From NCBI GenBank assembly GCA_021108055.1, contig JAIORR010000059.1, forward strand, positions 1 through 6,856: a stretch of DNA of 6,856 nucleotides, in the 5' to 3' direction. Source of the stretch: Candidatus Cloacimonadota bacterium (GTDB lineage Bacteria; Cloacimonadota; Cloacimonadia; Cloacimonadales; TCS61). Below are positions 1-6,565 of this stretch, one piece after another. Below the pieces are notes generated by a model. The model worked only from the letters and a program-made list of their open reading frames with translations, did not search any database and was not told the DNA's origin. Both the position numbers and the translations under genes were made by a program. Positions within the stretch are counted from its first letter, which is position 1, and the number at the start of each line of letters is the position of its first letter.

Positions 1-176
1 TCAATTTATTAATATTCAAATTCCAAACAAGCAATTTAGAATTCTGATATTTGCAATTTTCTGCCAAAAAAAACACGAATATTAAAAATAAGATACTAAA
101 AAAATAATTTTCTTGATAATAAATAGAGTATTTTATTTGTTTACATTCGAAAGTAATCTTGAAGAGGATTTAATTT
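1..176. other. A+T-rich region upstream of the chaperone gene; no gene seen
   Basis: No supportable gene lies here. Positions 1-60 carry short repeated words: GCAATTT at 31-37 and again at 53-59, a CAAATTCCAAAC tract at 17-28, and the palindrome AGAATTCT at 38-45. This resembles the low-complexity 'caaattccaaa' filler found between genes in many bacterial genomes. An A8 run is at 66-73. I looked for a sigma-70-like promoter before the first gene. TTGATA at 113-118 is a fair -35 box, but nothing acceptable stands 16-18 nt downstream, so I call no promoter. The only clear signal is the Shine-Dalgarno-like GAAGAGG at 161-167, which belongs to the gene at 177. Confidence 0.6.
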
Positions 177-2852
177 ATGAAATATGTATTAATAATATTT
201 CTGGTAATAACAAATGTTTATGCAGAAACTGTTTCAACTGTCGGTTCATACAAGATCGATTCCGAACAACTGATGGAAGAAATGAAGAATTATAAAGGAA
301 ACTCGGGATATTCATATCATCAAAAACGCAATTCAGCACTTAACGATCTCATTAACAAGCAGCTTTTGGTGATCTATGCAAAAAAGAACGGCATTACGGT
401 CGTTAATTCCGAGCTTGAAGCTTTCTTTATCGAAGAATTGGGAACTCATGAAAAATTTCAAACTAATGGCAGATTTGATTATTCAAAATTCGAGAATTTC
501 AAACTAACTTCAAAAGGTAAAAAGATCATCCGTGAAATGAGAAAGGAGATACTTCTTAACAAAATAAAAGCTGTAATAATTAATTCATTTAATTTATCCG
601 ATAGTGAATTGTTACATCAATATTTTGCAGAAAACACTGAAATAGACCTTAACTACGCCACTATAGATCTGGAAGATGCCAACGTATCAGTGGATATTTT
701 AATGGAAGAAGCCGATTATTATTTTGAAAGGAACAGATACAAATTTCAATCAGAAAAAAAAGTTAAGCTCAACTTCTTCATTATCTTTGATGACGATGTT
801 ATTGAGGATGCTCAACCCTTTATTGATGAACGTATGAGAAATTCGATTTCAGATGAAACAGAGCTTTCAGATTTTGAAATGTTGAAATTGAGAACAGAAA
901 TTGAACAGGAAGAGATAAAAAAACTATCCCTTAAGAAAGCAATTCAACTAAAAGAGATGTTGAAATATAATGAGCCGATCTCCTGCCCGATGCTTGAAAC
1001 ACCATATCTATCGATAAATGATAAACCCGGAAAGCTGCCTTCCGATATTATTCCTTTGGCTTTTGAAATGAAAGAAAATCAATTATCCGATCCGATCGAT
1101 ATTGGAAATGGGCAACTTGTGTTTATGGTCGATGATATAAAAAAGATCAAATATAAGAACGAAATTTTAATTGCAAATAGAGCCTGGAAGGATTTCATTC
1201 TAAAACAGAAAAATAAATATAATTCAGATGATTATAGAGAATATTTTGAGACACACATCGATAAATTCATCATTCCGGCAGCAGTTATAACGAAGATCGA
1301 ATTTTCAAAGCCAGCTCTTTTTTCTACAGTGAATAGAAAAAATTACCGGCAAAAGATCATGGAACTGATCGAGGAAAATATCTATAATGATTATGAATTA
1401 ACACAAATAATTGAAGAATACAATCTAAAAGGTACGATCGAGATCATCTATCTGGATATGTTCGAAAATGATGATGTAATCGACAATACAATTGCAGGTA
1501 AAATAAACAATCAACAATCCTGCGGTTTCATATCGACAGGTTCTTCAACGGTTTTTTACAAAATCAATTCCTATTTTCCGGAATTCATTCCCAGATATAA
1601 AAACATTCAATCACAGCTAAATAATTTCATCGAGATCACCCGGAAAGATTCCGTCGATTATAGAGAATATTATGAATCTCATAAGAGGGATTTTAGAACA
1701 CCGGACAGTCTGCGCATTGGTGGAGTCATTATACCGGTCAATATATCTTTTGCCGACCTTCAAGCTGAACTGACAAAAGGAAATATTTTTAAAGAATACC
1801 AGAAAAACATAGCCGAGTACTACAGAGAAAAATCGGTTAAATTTGAATATATATACACAACCATCAAAGGATGTGCGGAAATAGTTAAGGAACAGGCAGA
1901 ATCCGGAATAGATTTTTCATTGCTGCAATTCTGCTTTGGAGAAGATTACAACCTTGAACAAAATACAACAATAGCTTATAAAGAACTTCCCGAAAAAATT
2001 CAGAATGCTCTTTCCGTAACGTTAATTGATTCATTCACAAAATCCGTCCAATTTGGCGAAGGATGGTTTGTTTTCCACAAGACAGGCAATTATAATGCAG
2101 GAGTAATACCATTTAACGAAATAAAAAGTGAACTGGCTCGAAATGCACTGATGAAGAAAGCAGACAAGATCGCATTTAAAAAGGCCAAAGCCATCTTCGA
2201 TTCTACAACATATTTTTCACAACTTTCCAAATATGTAGAAGCAGACAGGATATTTCAAACTTCATACCAGGATACGGAACTGCCATTTGAAGAACTCGGT
2301 TCGATCGATAAATATAAAAAGGACCTGATGAGGATCTGGAAAAATGAGAAGTTCAGCAGTGTAATTAAAACCAATGAAGGTTATGCTGTGATCTTTATTC
2401 TGAGAAAAAAATCTTCCAAAACCCTTTCCTATGAAGAATCTCTTTCGAAGATCGAAGAAATATATGAAGCAAAAAAACGATTTGAAACCGCCAAGACATT
2501 TGTTTCTTCAATCAAAACAAAAATTGCTGCAGGAGCAGACCCGGATTCCTTGCTATTTTATCTAAGTGGTTGGAAAAGTGAATTCGATCTTACGCTGAAC
2601 AGTAAGATACCCGGGGTTGAATTCAGTAAGATCATCATGGAAGATATTCTTAAAAGAGAAGCGGGATATTACAGCCCTGTTATTCCAATAAATGAAGATC
2701 AACTGCTGTTTTATTATATTTCCAGATTGAAGCGACCTCATCAAAATGATTTCTATGTTATAAAAGAATCATATAAAAACAAAATACTGAACAGAGAATA
2801 TAAAAAATGGATACAACAATACAGGGCAAAGATCGATGTAAAAATAAATTAA
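177..2852 (+). CDS. secreted SurA/PpiD-like protein with multiple degenerate parvulin modules
   Basis: This is probably a periplasmic folding factor for exported or outer-membrane proteins. Residues 1-16 form a short signal peptide (MK, a hydrophobic core, cleavage after VYA). Residues about 17-130 match the SurA/PpiD N-terminal domain: ALNDLINKQLLVIYAKKNGI at 54-73 and NGRFDYSKFENF at 97-108. PpiD-like spacing then leads to parvulin-type starts at about 179-204 (YYFERNRYKF), 351-380 (DYREYFETHIDKF) and 492-522 (DYREYYESHKRDF). Module-end segments lie near 287-323, 434-477, 604-649, 713-759 and 815-870. The usual active-site His after the first strand and the GGDLG loop are absent, so isomerase activity is doubtful and a holdase role is more likely. 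At 891 residues it is longer than E. coli SurA (about 430) or PpiD (about 620). Unlike PpiD, it appears to be cleaved and soluble. The start at 177 is fixed by an in-frame TAA at 171-173 and GAAGAGG at 161-167. Fold class is fairly certain; client and activity are inferred. Confidence 0.82.
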   Translation: MKYVLIIFLVITNVYAETVSTVGSYKIDSEQLMEEMKNYKGNSGYSYHQKRNSALNDLINKQLLVIYAKKNGITVVNSELEAFFIEELGTHEKFQTNGRFDYSKFENFKLTSKGKKIIREMRKEILLNKIKAVIINSFNLSDSELLHQYFAENTEIDLNYATIDLEDANVSVDILMEEADYYFERNRYKFQSEKKVKLNFFIIFDDDVIEDAQPFIDERMRNSISDETELSDFEMLKLRTEIEQEEIKKLSLKKAIQLKEMLKYNEPISCPMLETPYLSINDKPGKLPSDIIPLAFEMKENQLSDPIDIGNGQLVFMVDDIKKIKYKNEILIANRAWKDFILKQKNKYNSDDYREYFETHIDKFIIPAAVITKIEFSKPALFSTVNRKNYRQKIMELIEENIYNDYELTQIIEEYNLKGTIEIIYLDMFENDDVIDNTIAGKINNQQSCGFISTGSSTVFYKINSYFPEFIPRYKNIQSQLNNFIEITRKDSVDYREYYESHKRDFRTPDSLRIGGVIIPVNISFADLQAELTKGNIFKEYQKNIAEYYREKSVKFEYIYTTIKGCAEIVKEQAESGIDFSLLQFCFGEDYNLEQNTTIAYKELPEKIQNALSVTLIDSFTKSVQFGEGWFVFHKTGNYNAGVIPFNEIKSELARNALMKKADKIAFKKAKAIFDSTTYFSQLSKYVEADRIFQTSYQDTELPFEELGSIDKYKKDLMRIWKNEKFSSVIKTNEGYAVIFILRKKSSKTLSYEESLSKIEEIYEAKKRFETAKTFVSSIKTKIAAGADPDSLLFYLSGWKSEFDLTLNSKIPGVEFSKIIMEDILKREAGYYSPVIPINEDQLLFYYISRLKRPHQNDFYVIKESYKNKILNREYKKWIQQYRAKIDVKIN
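1230..1249 (+). repeat. in-gene direct repeat, copy 1
   Basis: A 20-nt word beginning GATTATAGAGAATATT encodes DYREYF at residues 352-357 of the SurA/PpiD-like protein. It matches copy 2 at 1656-1675 in 19 of 20 positions and in the same reading phase. Both copies sit at the start of a parvulin-like module, so the repeat marks the module period of 142 codons. Confidence 0.7.
1656..1675 (+). repeat. in-gene direct repeat, copy 2
   Basis: This is the second copy of the word at 1230-1249, encoding DYREYY at residues 494-499. The only mismatch is T to A at the 17th base, which turns Phe into Tyr. Similarity continues weakly at protein level (ETHIDKF against ESHKRDF) and fades at DNA level. Confidence 0.7.
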
Positions 2853-2856
2853 TAGT

Positions 2857-2884
2857 TTGACTTTAATAACGGCAGAGATATTTT
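2857..2884 (+). promoter_or_regulatory. possible sigma-70-like promoter for the PAS-HAD-nucleotidase genes
   Basis: TTGACT (2857-2862, five of six matches to the -35 consensus) is followed after 16 nt by TATTTT (2879-2884, four of six to the -10 consensus). It lies in the 91-nt gap after the chaperone gene, the only sizeable gap before the tight three-gene group. Such matches arise readily in A+T-rich DNA, so this is a candidate only. Transcription from it would give a leader of about 50 nt containing the inverted repeat at 2917-2930. Confidence 0.3.
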
Positions 2885-2916
2885 TCTGTTTGTGGAATGT
2901 GTTAAATTTAAATATA

Positions 2917-2930
2917 GATCATTTATGATC
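2917..2930. repeat. inverted repeat just before the Shine-Dalgarno of the PAS gene
   Basis: GATCAT (2917-2922) and ATGATC (2925-2930) are perfect 6-nt inverted arms around TT. As RNA they would pair as five base pairs with a UUUA loop. The repeat ends two bases before GGAGGT (2933-2938). A second palindrome, TTAAATTTAA (2902-2911), lies just upstream. It could be a small operator or a weak hairpin affecting ribosome access. It is too short and has no T-run, so it is not an intrinsic terminator. Confidence 0.4.
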
Positions 2931-2943
2931 CTGGAGGTAATTT

Positions 2944-3879
2944 ATGGGTAAAAGCAATTATATGATCTTACTGGATAATCTCTTTGAAGGTGTATATTAT
3001 GTAGATTTGGATAAGAAGATCAAATATTGGAATAATGGAGCTGAGAAAATAACAGGTTACTCACATACTGAAGTAATAGGTAAGCTTTGTTCGGACAATA
3101 TCCTGATGCACACATCACTCGATGGTAAAAGGCTTTGCAGTTATAATTGTCTTTTCAAAAATACGCTTTCTACCGGTATGATGAATAGAACAGAAGTATA
3201 TTTTAATCATAAGGAAGGATACAAAGTTCATGTATCTGTAACAATTGCACCCATGTATGCTCCCAAAGGAAATATTGTAGGAGCAATAATGGTATTCACG
3301 GATAACAAACAACATTTCAAGATCGATGAAAAGGAAATGAAAGAACATAAAGAGATCTATTTTGATCCTGTTACAAAACTTCCAAATAAATACAATTTAG
3401 AAATGATGTTGAATTCCAAACTGCACGAATTTCGCCGATATAACTGGTCTTTTGCTGTTTTCTTATTTTCTGTTGATAATTTCGATAAATTGCAAAAAAA
3501 CTATGGTGATGAAGCAATAAATATTATCCAGAAAAAAATTACATCACTTATTCAAAAAGAACTAAGACCTTTTGATACAATGGGAAAATGGTCTAATGAA
3601 ATATTTGCAATTTTCTTTACAAATATTAACAAAACGAATCTCAATATACTGGGTTCAAGGATCCGGAAGATGGTCGAAAACATGAATATCTCTGTGGGAG
3701 AAGGAGAAATTACGATCACTATTTCTATCGGTGGTTCTATCATCCGGAAAAAAGATTCCATAGAAATCCTGATGGATAGAACCAAAAACCTTCTTAAACA
3801 AAGTACTCTTAAAGGTGGAAACACTCTATCGACCATTATCAAAACTTTGAATGAAAATAAAAAAATTATATCGGATTAG
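2944..3879 (+). CDS. PAS domain protein with degenerate GGDEF domain
   Basis: This is a cytoplasmic signalling protein without signal peptide or membrane helix. A PAS domain spans about residues 7-120 (EGVYYVDLDKKIKYWN, AEKITGYSHTEVIGK). It is the subtype often fused to diguanylate cyclases, with C49, H56, C65, C69 and H89 at its conserved Cys/His positions. A short charged linker (121-140) leads to a GGDEF fold (141-300): DPVTKLPN at 141-148, SVDNFDKLQKNYGDEA at 176-191, ISIGGS at 260-265, KGGN at 290-293. The catalytic site is lost. GG(D/E)EF reads SNEIF (217-221). By alignment to PleD, the first metal Asp is S176 and the guanine-contacting Asn and Asp are Q184 and K185. The inhibitory-site motif RxxD remains as RPFD (208-211). 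It is therefore probably not a diguanylate cyclase. It could be a c-di-GMP or other ligand-binding effector, or a dimerisation module. The start is set by GGAGGT at 2933-2938 and an in-frame TAA at 2938-2940. The gene ends in TAG, 3 nt before the HAD gene. Confidence 0.88.
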   Translation: MGKSNYMILLDNLFEGVYYVDLDKKIKYWNNGAEKITGYSHTEVIGKLCSDNILMHTSLDGKRLCSYNCLFKNTLSTGMMNRTEVYFNHKEGYKVHVSVTIAPMYAPKGNIVGAIMVFTDNKQHFKIDEKEMKEHKEIYFDPVTKLPNKYNLEMMLNSKLHEFRRYNWSFAVFLFSVDNFDKLQKNYGDEAINIIQKKITSLIQKELRPFDTMGKWSNEIFAIFFTNINKTNLNILGSRIRKMVENMNISVGEGEITITISIGGSIIRKKDSIEILMDRTKNLLKQSTLKGGNTLSTIIKTLNENKKIISD

Positions 3880-3882
3880 AAG

Positions 3883-4536
3883 ATGATAAAAGCTGTGATT
3901 TTCGATATGGATGGTGTGATCATAGACAGTGAGCCTATCTATCATAAAGTTGAAAAAAAACTTTTTAAAAGATTGGGAATAAAAATATCTGAAGATGAAC
4001 ACTATTCATTCGTCGGTATGTCGATGGATCTGATCTGGGAAAAAATCTTGAGCAAAAACAAATTGAAACTCAATAAGGAAGAACTCATCAAACTTCATAC
4101 AGACAATATGATCGGCTCTTTCCAAAATGAAGAAAAACTTACACCATTACCAGATCTAATAGAATTAATCGAGAGATTTATTGATAATGATTTCAAGATC
4201 GCTTTAGCTTCTTCTTCTTCCGGAATATTGATAGATATTATTTTAAAAAAGCTGGAAATAAAAAAATTCTTTGAAGTTATAATAAGCGGTGAAGATGTAG
4301 AAAATGGTAAGCCCTTCCCCGATATATTTCTTCTTACTGCAAAACACCTTGGCATTAAACCATCTGAATGCTTGGTTATTGAAGATTCTAAAAATGGCGT
4401 ATCTGCTGCAAAGAAAGCCGATATGAAATGTATCGGTTTCCAAAACTCTAATTCCGGCATGCAGGATCTATCTGTAGCAGATATGATAATAGATAATTTT
4501 TCTGCACTGCATTTGAAAGATATCAGAACACTTTAA
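3883..4536 (+). CDS. HAD-superfamily subfamily IA phosphatase / beta-phosphoglucomutase-like hydrolase
   Basis: This is a soluble magnesium-dependent HAD hydrolase of normal length (217 residues). All four HAD motifs are present. Motif I is DMDGVI with nucleophile D8 and acid/base D10. Motif II is the serine of ALASSSS at S110. Motif III is K143 in GKPFPD. Motif IV is E167/D168 in VIEDSKNG. A helical cap lies between motifs I and II (about 16-85), as in beta-phosphoglucomutase, phosphoglycolate phosphatase and the small sugar-phosphate phosphatases. Beta-phosphoglucomutase has an arginine in its cap motif (VSRED), whereas this protein reads VGMSMD (44-49). I therefore call a phosphatase of unknown substrate, not a mutase. 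The start at 3883 is the first Met after the upstream TAG. Its ribosome site is weak (GGA at 3873-3875), which suggests translational coupling to the PAS gene. Both genes are in the same frame. A 20-nt gap separates it from the nucleotidase gene. Confidence 0.88.
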   Translation: MIKAVIFDMDGVIIDSEPIYHKVEKKLFKRLGIKISEDEHYSFVGMSMDLIWEKILSKNKLKLNKEELIKLHTDNMIGSFQNEEKLTPLPDLIELIERFIDNDFKIALASSSSGILIDIILKKLEIKKFFEVIISGEDVENGKPFPDIFLLTAKHLGIKPSECLVIEDSKNGVSAAKKADMKCIGFQNSNSGMQDLSVADMIIDNFSALHLKDIRTL

Positions 4537-4556
4537 TTGAAACTAAAAGGATATAA

Positions 4557-6179
4557 ATGAAAAAATTTCGATGCTTATTTATCCTGCTGTTTGTTTTTTC
4601 GCTGCTTTCCGCAACGCAGATAGACACATTATTCATTCTTCAAACCACCGATGTTCACGGTAACCTATATCCTTACGATTACTTCAAAGATGAACCTGCC
4701 GAACGTGGTCTGACAAAGATTTACACTCGAGTTACCGAATATCGTGATCTTTATGAGAATGTTATTCTTGTTGATAGTGGAGATATGATACAGGGAACTC
4801 CACTGACGTATTATTTCAATAAAATAGAACCTGATATCACCAACCCGATGATACTGGCAATGAATCGAATGAAATATGATGCTTTTGCTGTTGGAAATCA
4901 TGAAATAGAGCAGGGAACCACAATTTATAATCGTGTTGAGAAGGAATCTGATTTCCCCTGGCTGTCTGCAAATTCTTCCTTGAAAGATGGAAGCACTTTT
5001 TTTAAACCATATACAATTATCGAAAAAGGCGGATACAAAATTGGAATAATCGGATTGACTACACCGGGAATACCGATGTGGATAGATGAAGCACTTTACC
5101 CGGGAATTACCTGGAAAGACATGGTAGAAACTGCAAAAATATATGTGACTGAACTTCGATCTGAAGTTGATATTCTCATTGGTATCTTTCACTCTGGTTT
5201 CGATGAAAACGAAGGCGCATATAAGTGTAAGCTTATGGGATTGCCGATCGATAATGCTTCCGGACTGGTGGCGAGAAATGTCTCCGGTTTTGATATTATT
5301 TTTGGAGGACATTCACATCATATCAAGCCAGAAGAAAAACAAACAATAACCAACCCGGAAGAAGCATTACAGATAATTTCGGGATGCTGGGCAAGAAATA
5401 TCGGTGTTGCTAAACTGATTATCGAAACAAATGATAAACAGTGCCGGATCATAGAAAAAAGCGGCTGGATCGAATCTATCAAAGATAAAGCACCGTCAAA
5501 TGAAATTCTTGAAATCACAAAGGACTATCATTATAAAGTGCTCGAATACATTCGAACAGATATCGGCATAACAAAGGATACACTAAGCGGAAAATATTCG
5601 AGGATCAAAGACACACCATTGGTAGATATGATAAATAAAGCTCAACTGGAATACACTCATGCAGAGATATCTTTTGCTGCATGTTTCAATTCAGAATTTA
5701 ATATACCTCCGGGAAAAATTAAAATAAAGGATATTTATAGCCTTTATGAATATGAAAATTTTCTGTATATGATCGAAATGACAGGCAGACAGATAAAAGA
5801 TTACCTCGAATATTCTGCTCGATATTTTATCTGGAATGGAGAGAATCTTTCATCTGATCCGGAAATAGCAGGTTATAATTATGATATGGCAGAAGGACTA
5901 AGCTATCAGATCGATATTTCGGAGGATATTGGAAACAGGGTAAAATATCTGAGCTTAATTGAAACCGGTAAACCATTAGATATGAATCGGATTTACAAAG
6001 TAGCATTAAACAGTTATCGAGGAAACGGAGGAGGAGGTCATCTGGCAGCAGCAAAAGCAGAAAACGCACCGGTGATCTTTAAATCCAACATAGAAATGCG
6101 TTCCATTATTATCGAATATATTACCAAAATCGGTACAATTAAAACCGAGGTAAACAATAATTGGGAGATAGTTCATTAA
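4557..6179 (+). CDS. secreted 5'-nucleotidase / 2',3'-cyclic-nucleotide 2'-phosphodiesterase (CpdB/UshA family)
   Basis: This exported two-domain metallophosphoesterase would hydrolyse extracellular or periplasmic nucleotides to nucleosides and phosphate. A signal peptide covers residues 1-19 (MKKFRC, a hydrophobic core, cleavage after LSA). There is no lipobox. The metallophosphatase domain (about 22-300) has the dinuclear metal ligands: D32 and H34 (TTDVHGN), D73 (VDSGDMIQG), N114-H115 (GNHE), H212 (FHSGF), and H252 and H254 (GGHSHH). The C-terminal nucleotide-binding domain (about 335-525) has DMAEGLSYQIDIS (443-455) and NSYRGNGGGGH (485-495). PYDYFKDEP and DSGDMIQGTPL are nearer to CpdB than to UshA, and the middle of the protein recalls Bacteroidota homologues. 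Sequence alone does not separate 5'-nucleotidase from cyclic phosphodiesterase/3'-nucleotidase activity. The length (540) suits a two-domain enzyme without extra modules. The start is supported by AAGGA at 4547-4551, 5 nt before the ATG. It is likely the last gene of the group starting at 2944. Confidence 0.92.
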   Translation: MKKFRCLFILLFVFSLLSATQIDTLFILQTTDVHGNLYPYDYFKDEPAERGLTKIYTRVTEYRDLYENVILVDSGDMIQGTPLTYYFNKIEPDITNPMILAMNRMKYDAFAVGNHEIEQGTTIYNRVEKESDFPWLSANSSLKDGSTFFKPYTIIEKGGYKIGIIGLTTPGIPMWIDEALYPGITWKDMVETAKIYVTELRSEVDILIGIFHSGFDENEGAYKCKLMGLPIDNASGLVARNVSGFDIIFGGHSHHIKPEEKQTITNPEEALQIISGCWARNIGVAKLIIETNDKQCRIIEKSGWIESIKDKAPSNEILEITKDYHYKVLEYIRTDIGITKDTLSGKYSRIKDTPLVDMINKAQLEYTHAEISFAACFNSEFNIPPGKIKIKDIYSLYEYENFLYMIEMTGRQIKDYLEYSARYFIWNGENLSSDPEIAGYNYDMAEGLSYQIDISEDIGNRVKYLSLIETGKPLDMNRIYKVALNSYRGNGGGGHLAAAKAENAPVIFKSNIEMRSIIIEYITKIGTIKTEVNNNWEIVH

Positions 6180-6180
6180 T

Positions 6181-6209
6181 TTGAAATTGACAGAAAGAAC
6201 AAATATATT
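6181..6209 (+). promoter_or_regulatory. probable sigma-70-like promoter for the small membrane protein genes
   Basis: TTGAAA (6181-6186, five of six) and TATATT (6204-6209, five of six) are separated by exactly 17 nt. They lie just after the nucleotidase stop codon and before a strong Shine-Dalgarno. The predicted start site near 6216 would leave a leader of about 30 nt before the gene at 6245. I see no terminator hairpin between the nucleotidase and this site, so read-through from upstream is also possible. Confidence 0.42.
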
Positions 6210-6244
6210 TTTTTAGCTATATACTAATCGGGGCAGGAGGAAAA

Positions 6245-6550
6245 ATGGCAGATAATATGAATAAGACCGAGAAAATATTCTTGAGAAAAATGCTTAGCTG
6301 GGATCAAAAAAAGGCATCTATTGAAGTTCTCATTAATAGCATTTTTCTTGTACTTGGAGGAATTAGCATCATCGTCATTGCTTATCTCACATTTATGAAC
6401 ATTAATAATTACAAATCCATATGGGTTACGCTTCCAGGTTTTCTAATAGGGGTCTTACTGCTATGTATTTACATTGTTGGTGATTTCCGCATAAAAGAAC
6501 GTCGCAAATTCGCTTCTATCTTGAGGAAATTATTAACAAAAGGACAATAA
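6245..6550 (+). CDS. small two-helix membrane protein of unknown function
   Basis: I do not recognise the family. The 101-residue protein has a charged N-terminal segment (1-28, including KTEKIFLRK and WDQKK). A first membrane helix follows at about 29-51 (IFLVLGGISIIVIAYLTF). After a short loop (NINNYKS) comes a second helix at about 58-79, with a basic cytoplasmic tail (FRIKERRK and later RKLLTK). Positive charges on both ends suggest that both termini face the cytoplasm. It has no signal peptide cleavage site. AGGAGG at 6235-6240, 4 nt before the ATG, selects the start at 6245; a second Met codon at 6257 is too far from it. It is 65 nt downstream of the nucleotidase and 15 nt upstream of another two-helix protein, in the same frame. 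The two may be a co-expressed pair, which is an inference from spacing. Confidence 0.75.
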   Translation: MADNMNKTEKIFLRKMLSWDQKKASIEVLINSIFLVLGGISIIVIAYLTFMNINNYKSIWVTLPGFLIGVLLLCIYIVGDFRIKERRKFASILRKLLTKGQ

Positions 6551-6565
6551 AATTATTATTGATAA

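Noticed and set aside
1..217. A minus-strand frame without stop for about 72 codons to the left edge, with a hydrophobic, signal-peptide-like middle.
   Set aside because: It contains no ATG. The only alternative starts (GTG at 74-76, TTG at 65-67) have no Shine-Dalgarno, and its hydrophobic part comes from T-rich runs. It also overlaps the ribosome site and signal peptide codons of the gene at 177.
113..295. A 60-codon plus-strand frame starting with TTG.
   Set aside because: It lies out of frame over the start of the chaperone gene, has no ribosome site and its composition does not look like a protein.
2874..2889. CAGA...TCTG with a T-run as a terminator after the chaperone gene.
   Set aside because: The arms are only four bases long and the T-run lies inside the loop, not after the stem.
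2944..3879. Calling the PAS protein an active diguanylate cyclase.
   Set aside because: The signature and the metal and guanine contacts are all replaced, so an activity-based name is not supported.
4665..5312. A 215-codon minus-strand frame opposite the nucleotidase.
   Set aside because: It mirrors a strongly conserved enzyme gene, and its Ser/Ile/Tyr-rich translation resembles no family I know. It is treated as an antisense shadow.
4557..6179. Reading C6 of the nucleotidase signal peptide as a lipoprotein lipobox.
   Set aside because: The cysteine sits before the hydrophobic core, not after it, and no L-x-x-C motif occurs at the cleavage region.
6187..6225. TTGACA (6187-6192) with TATACT (6220-6225) as a promoter.
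   Set aside because: Both boxes are good but lie 27 nt apart, which is too far. The overlapping pair TTGAAA/TATATT has the correct 17-nt spacing.
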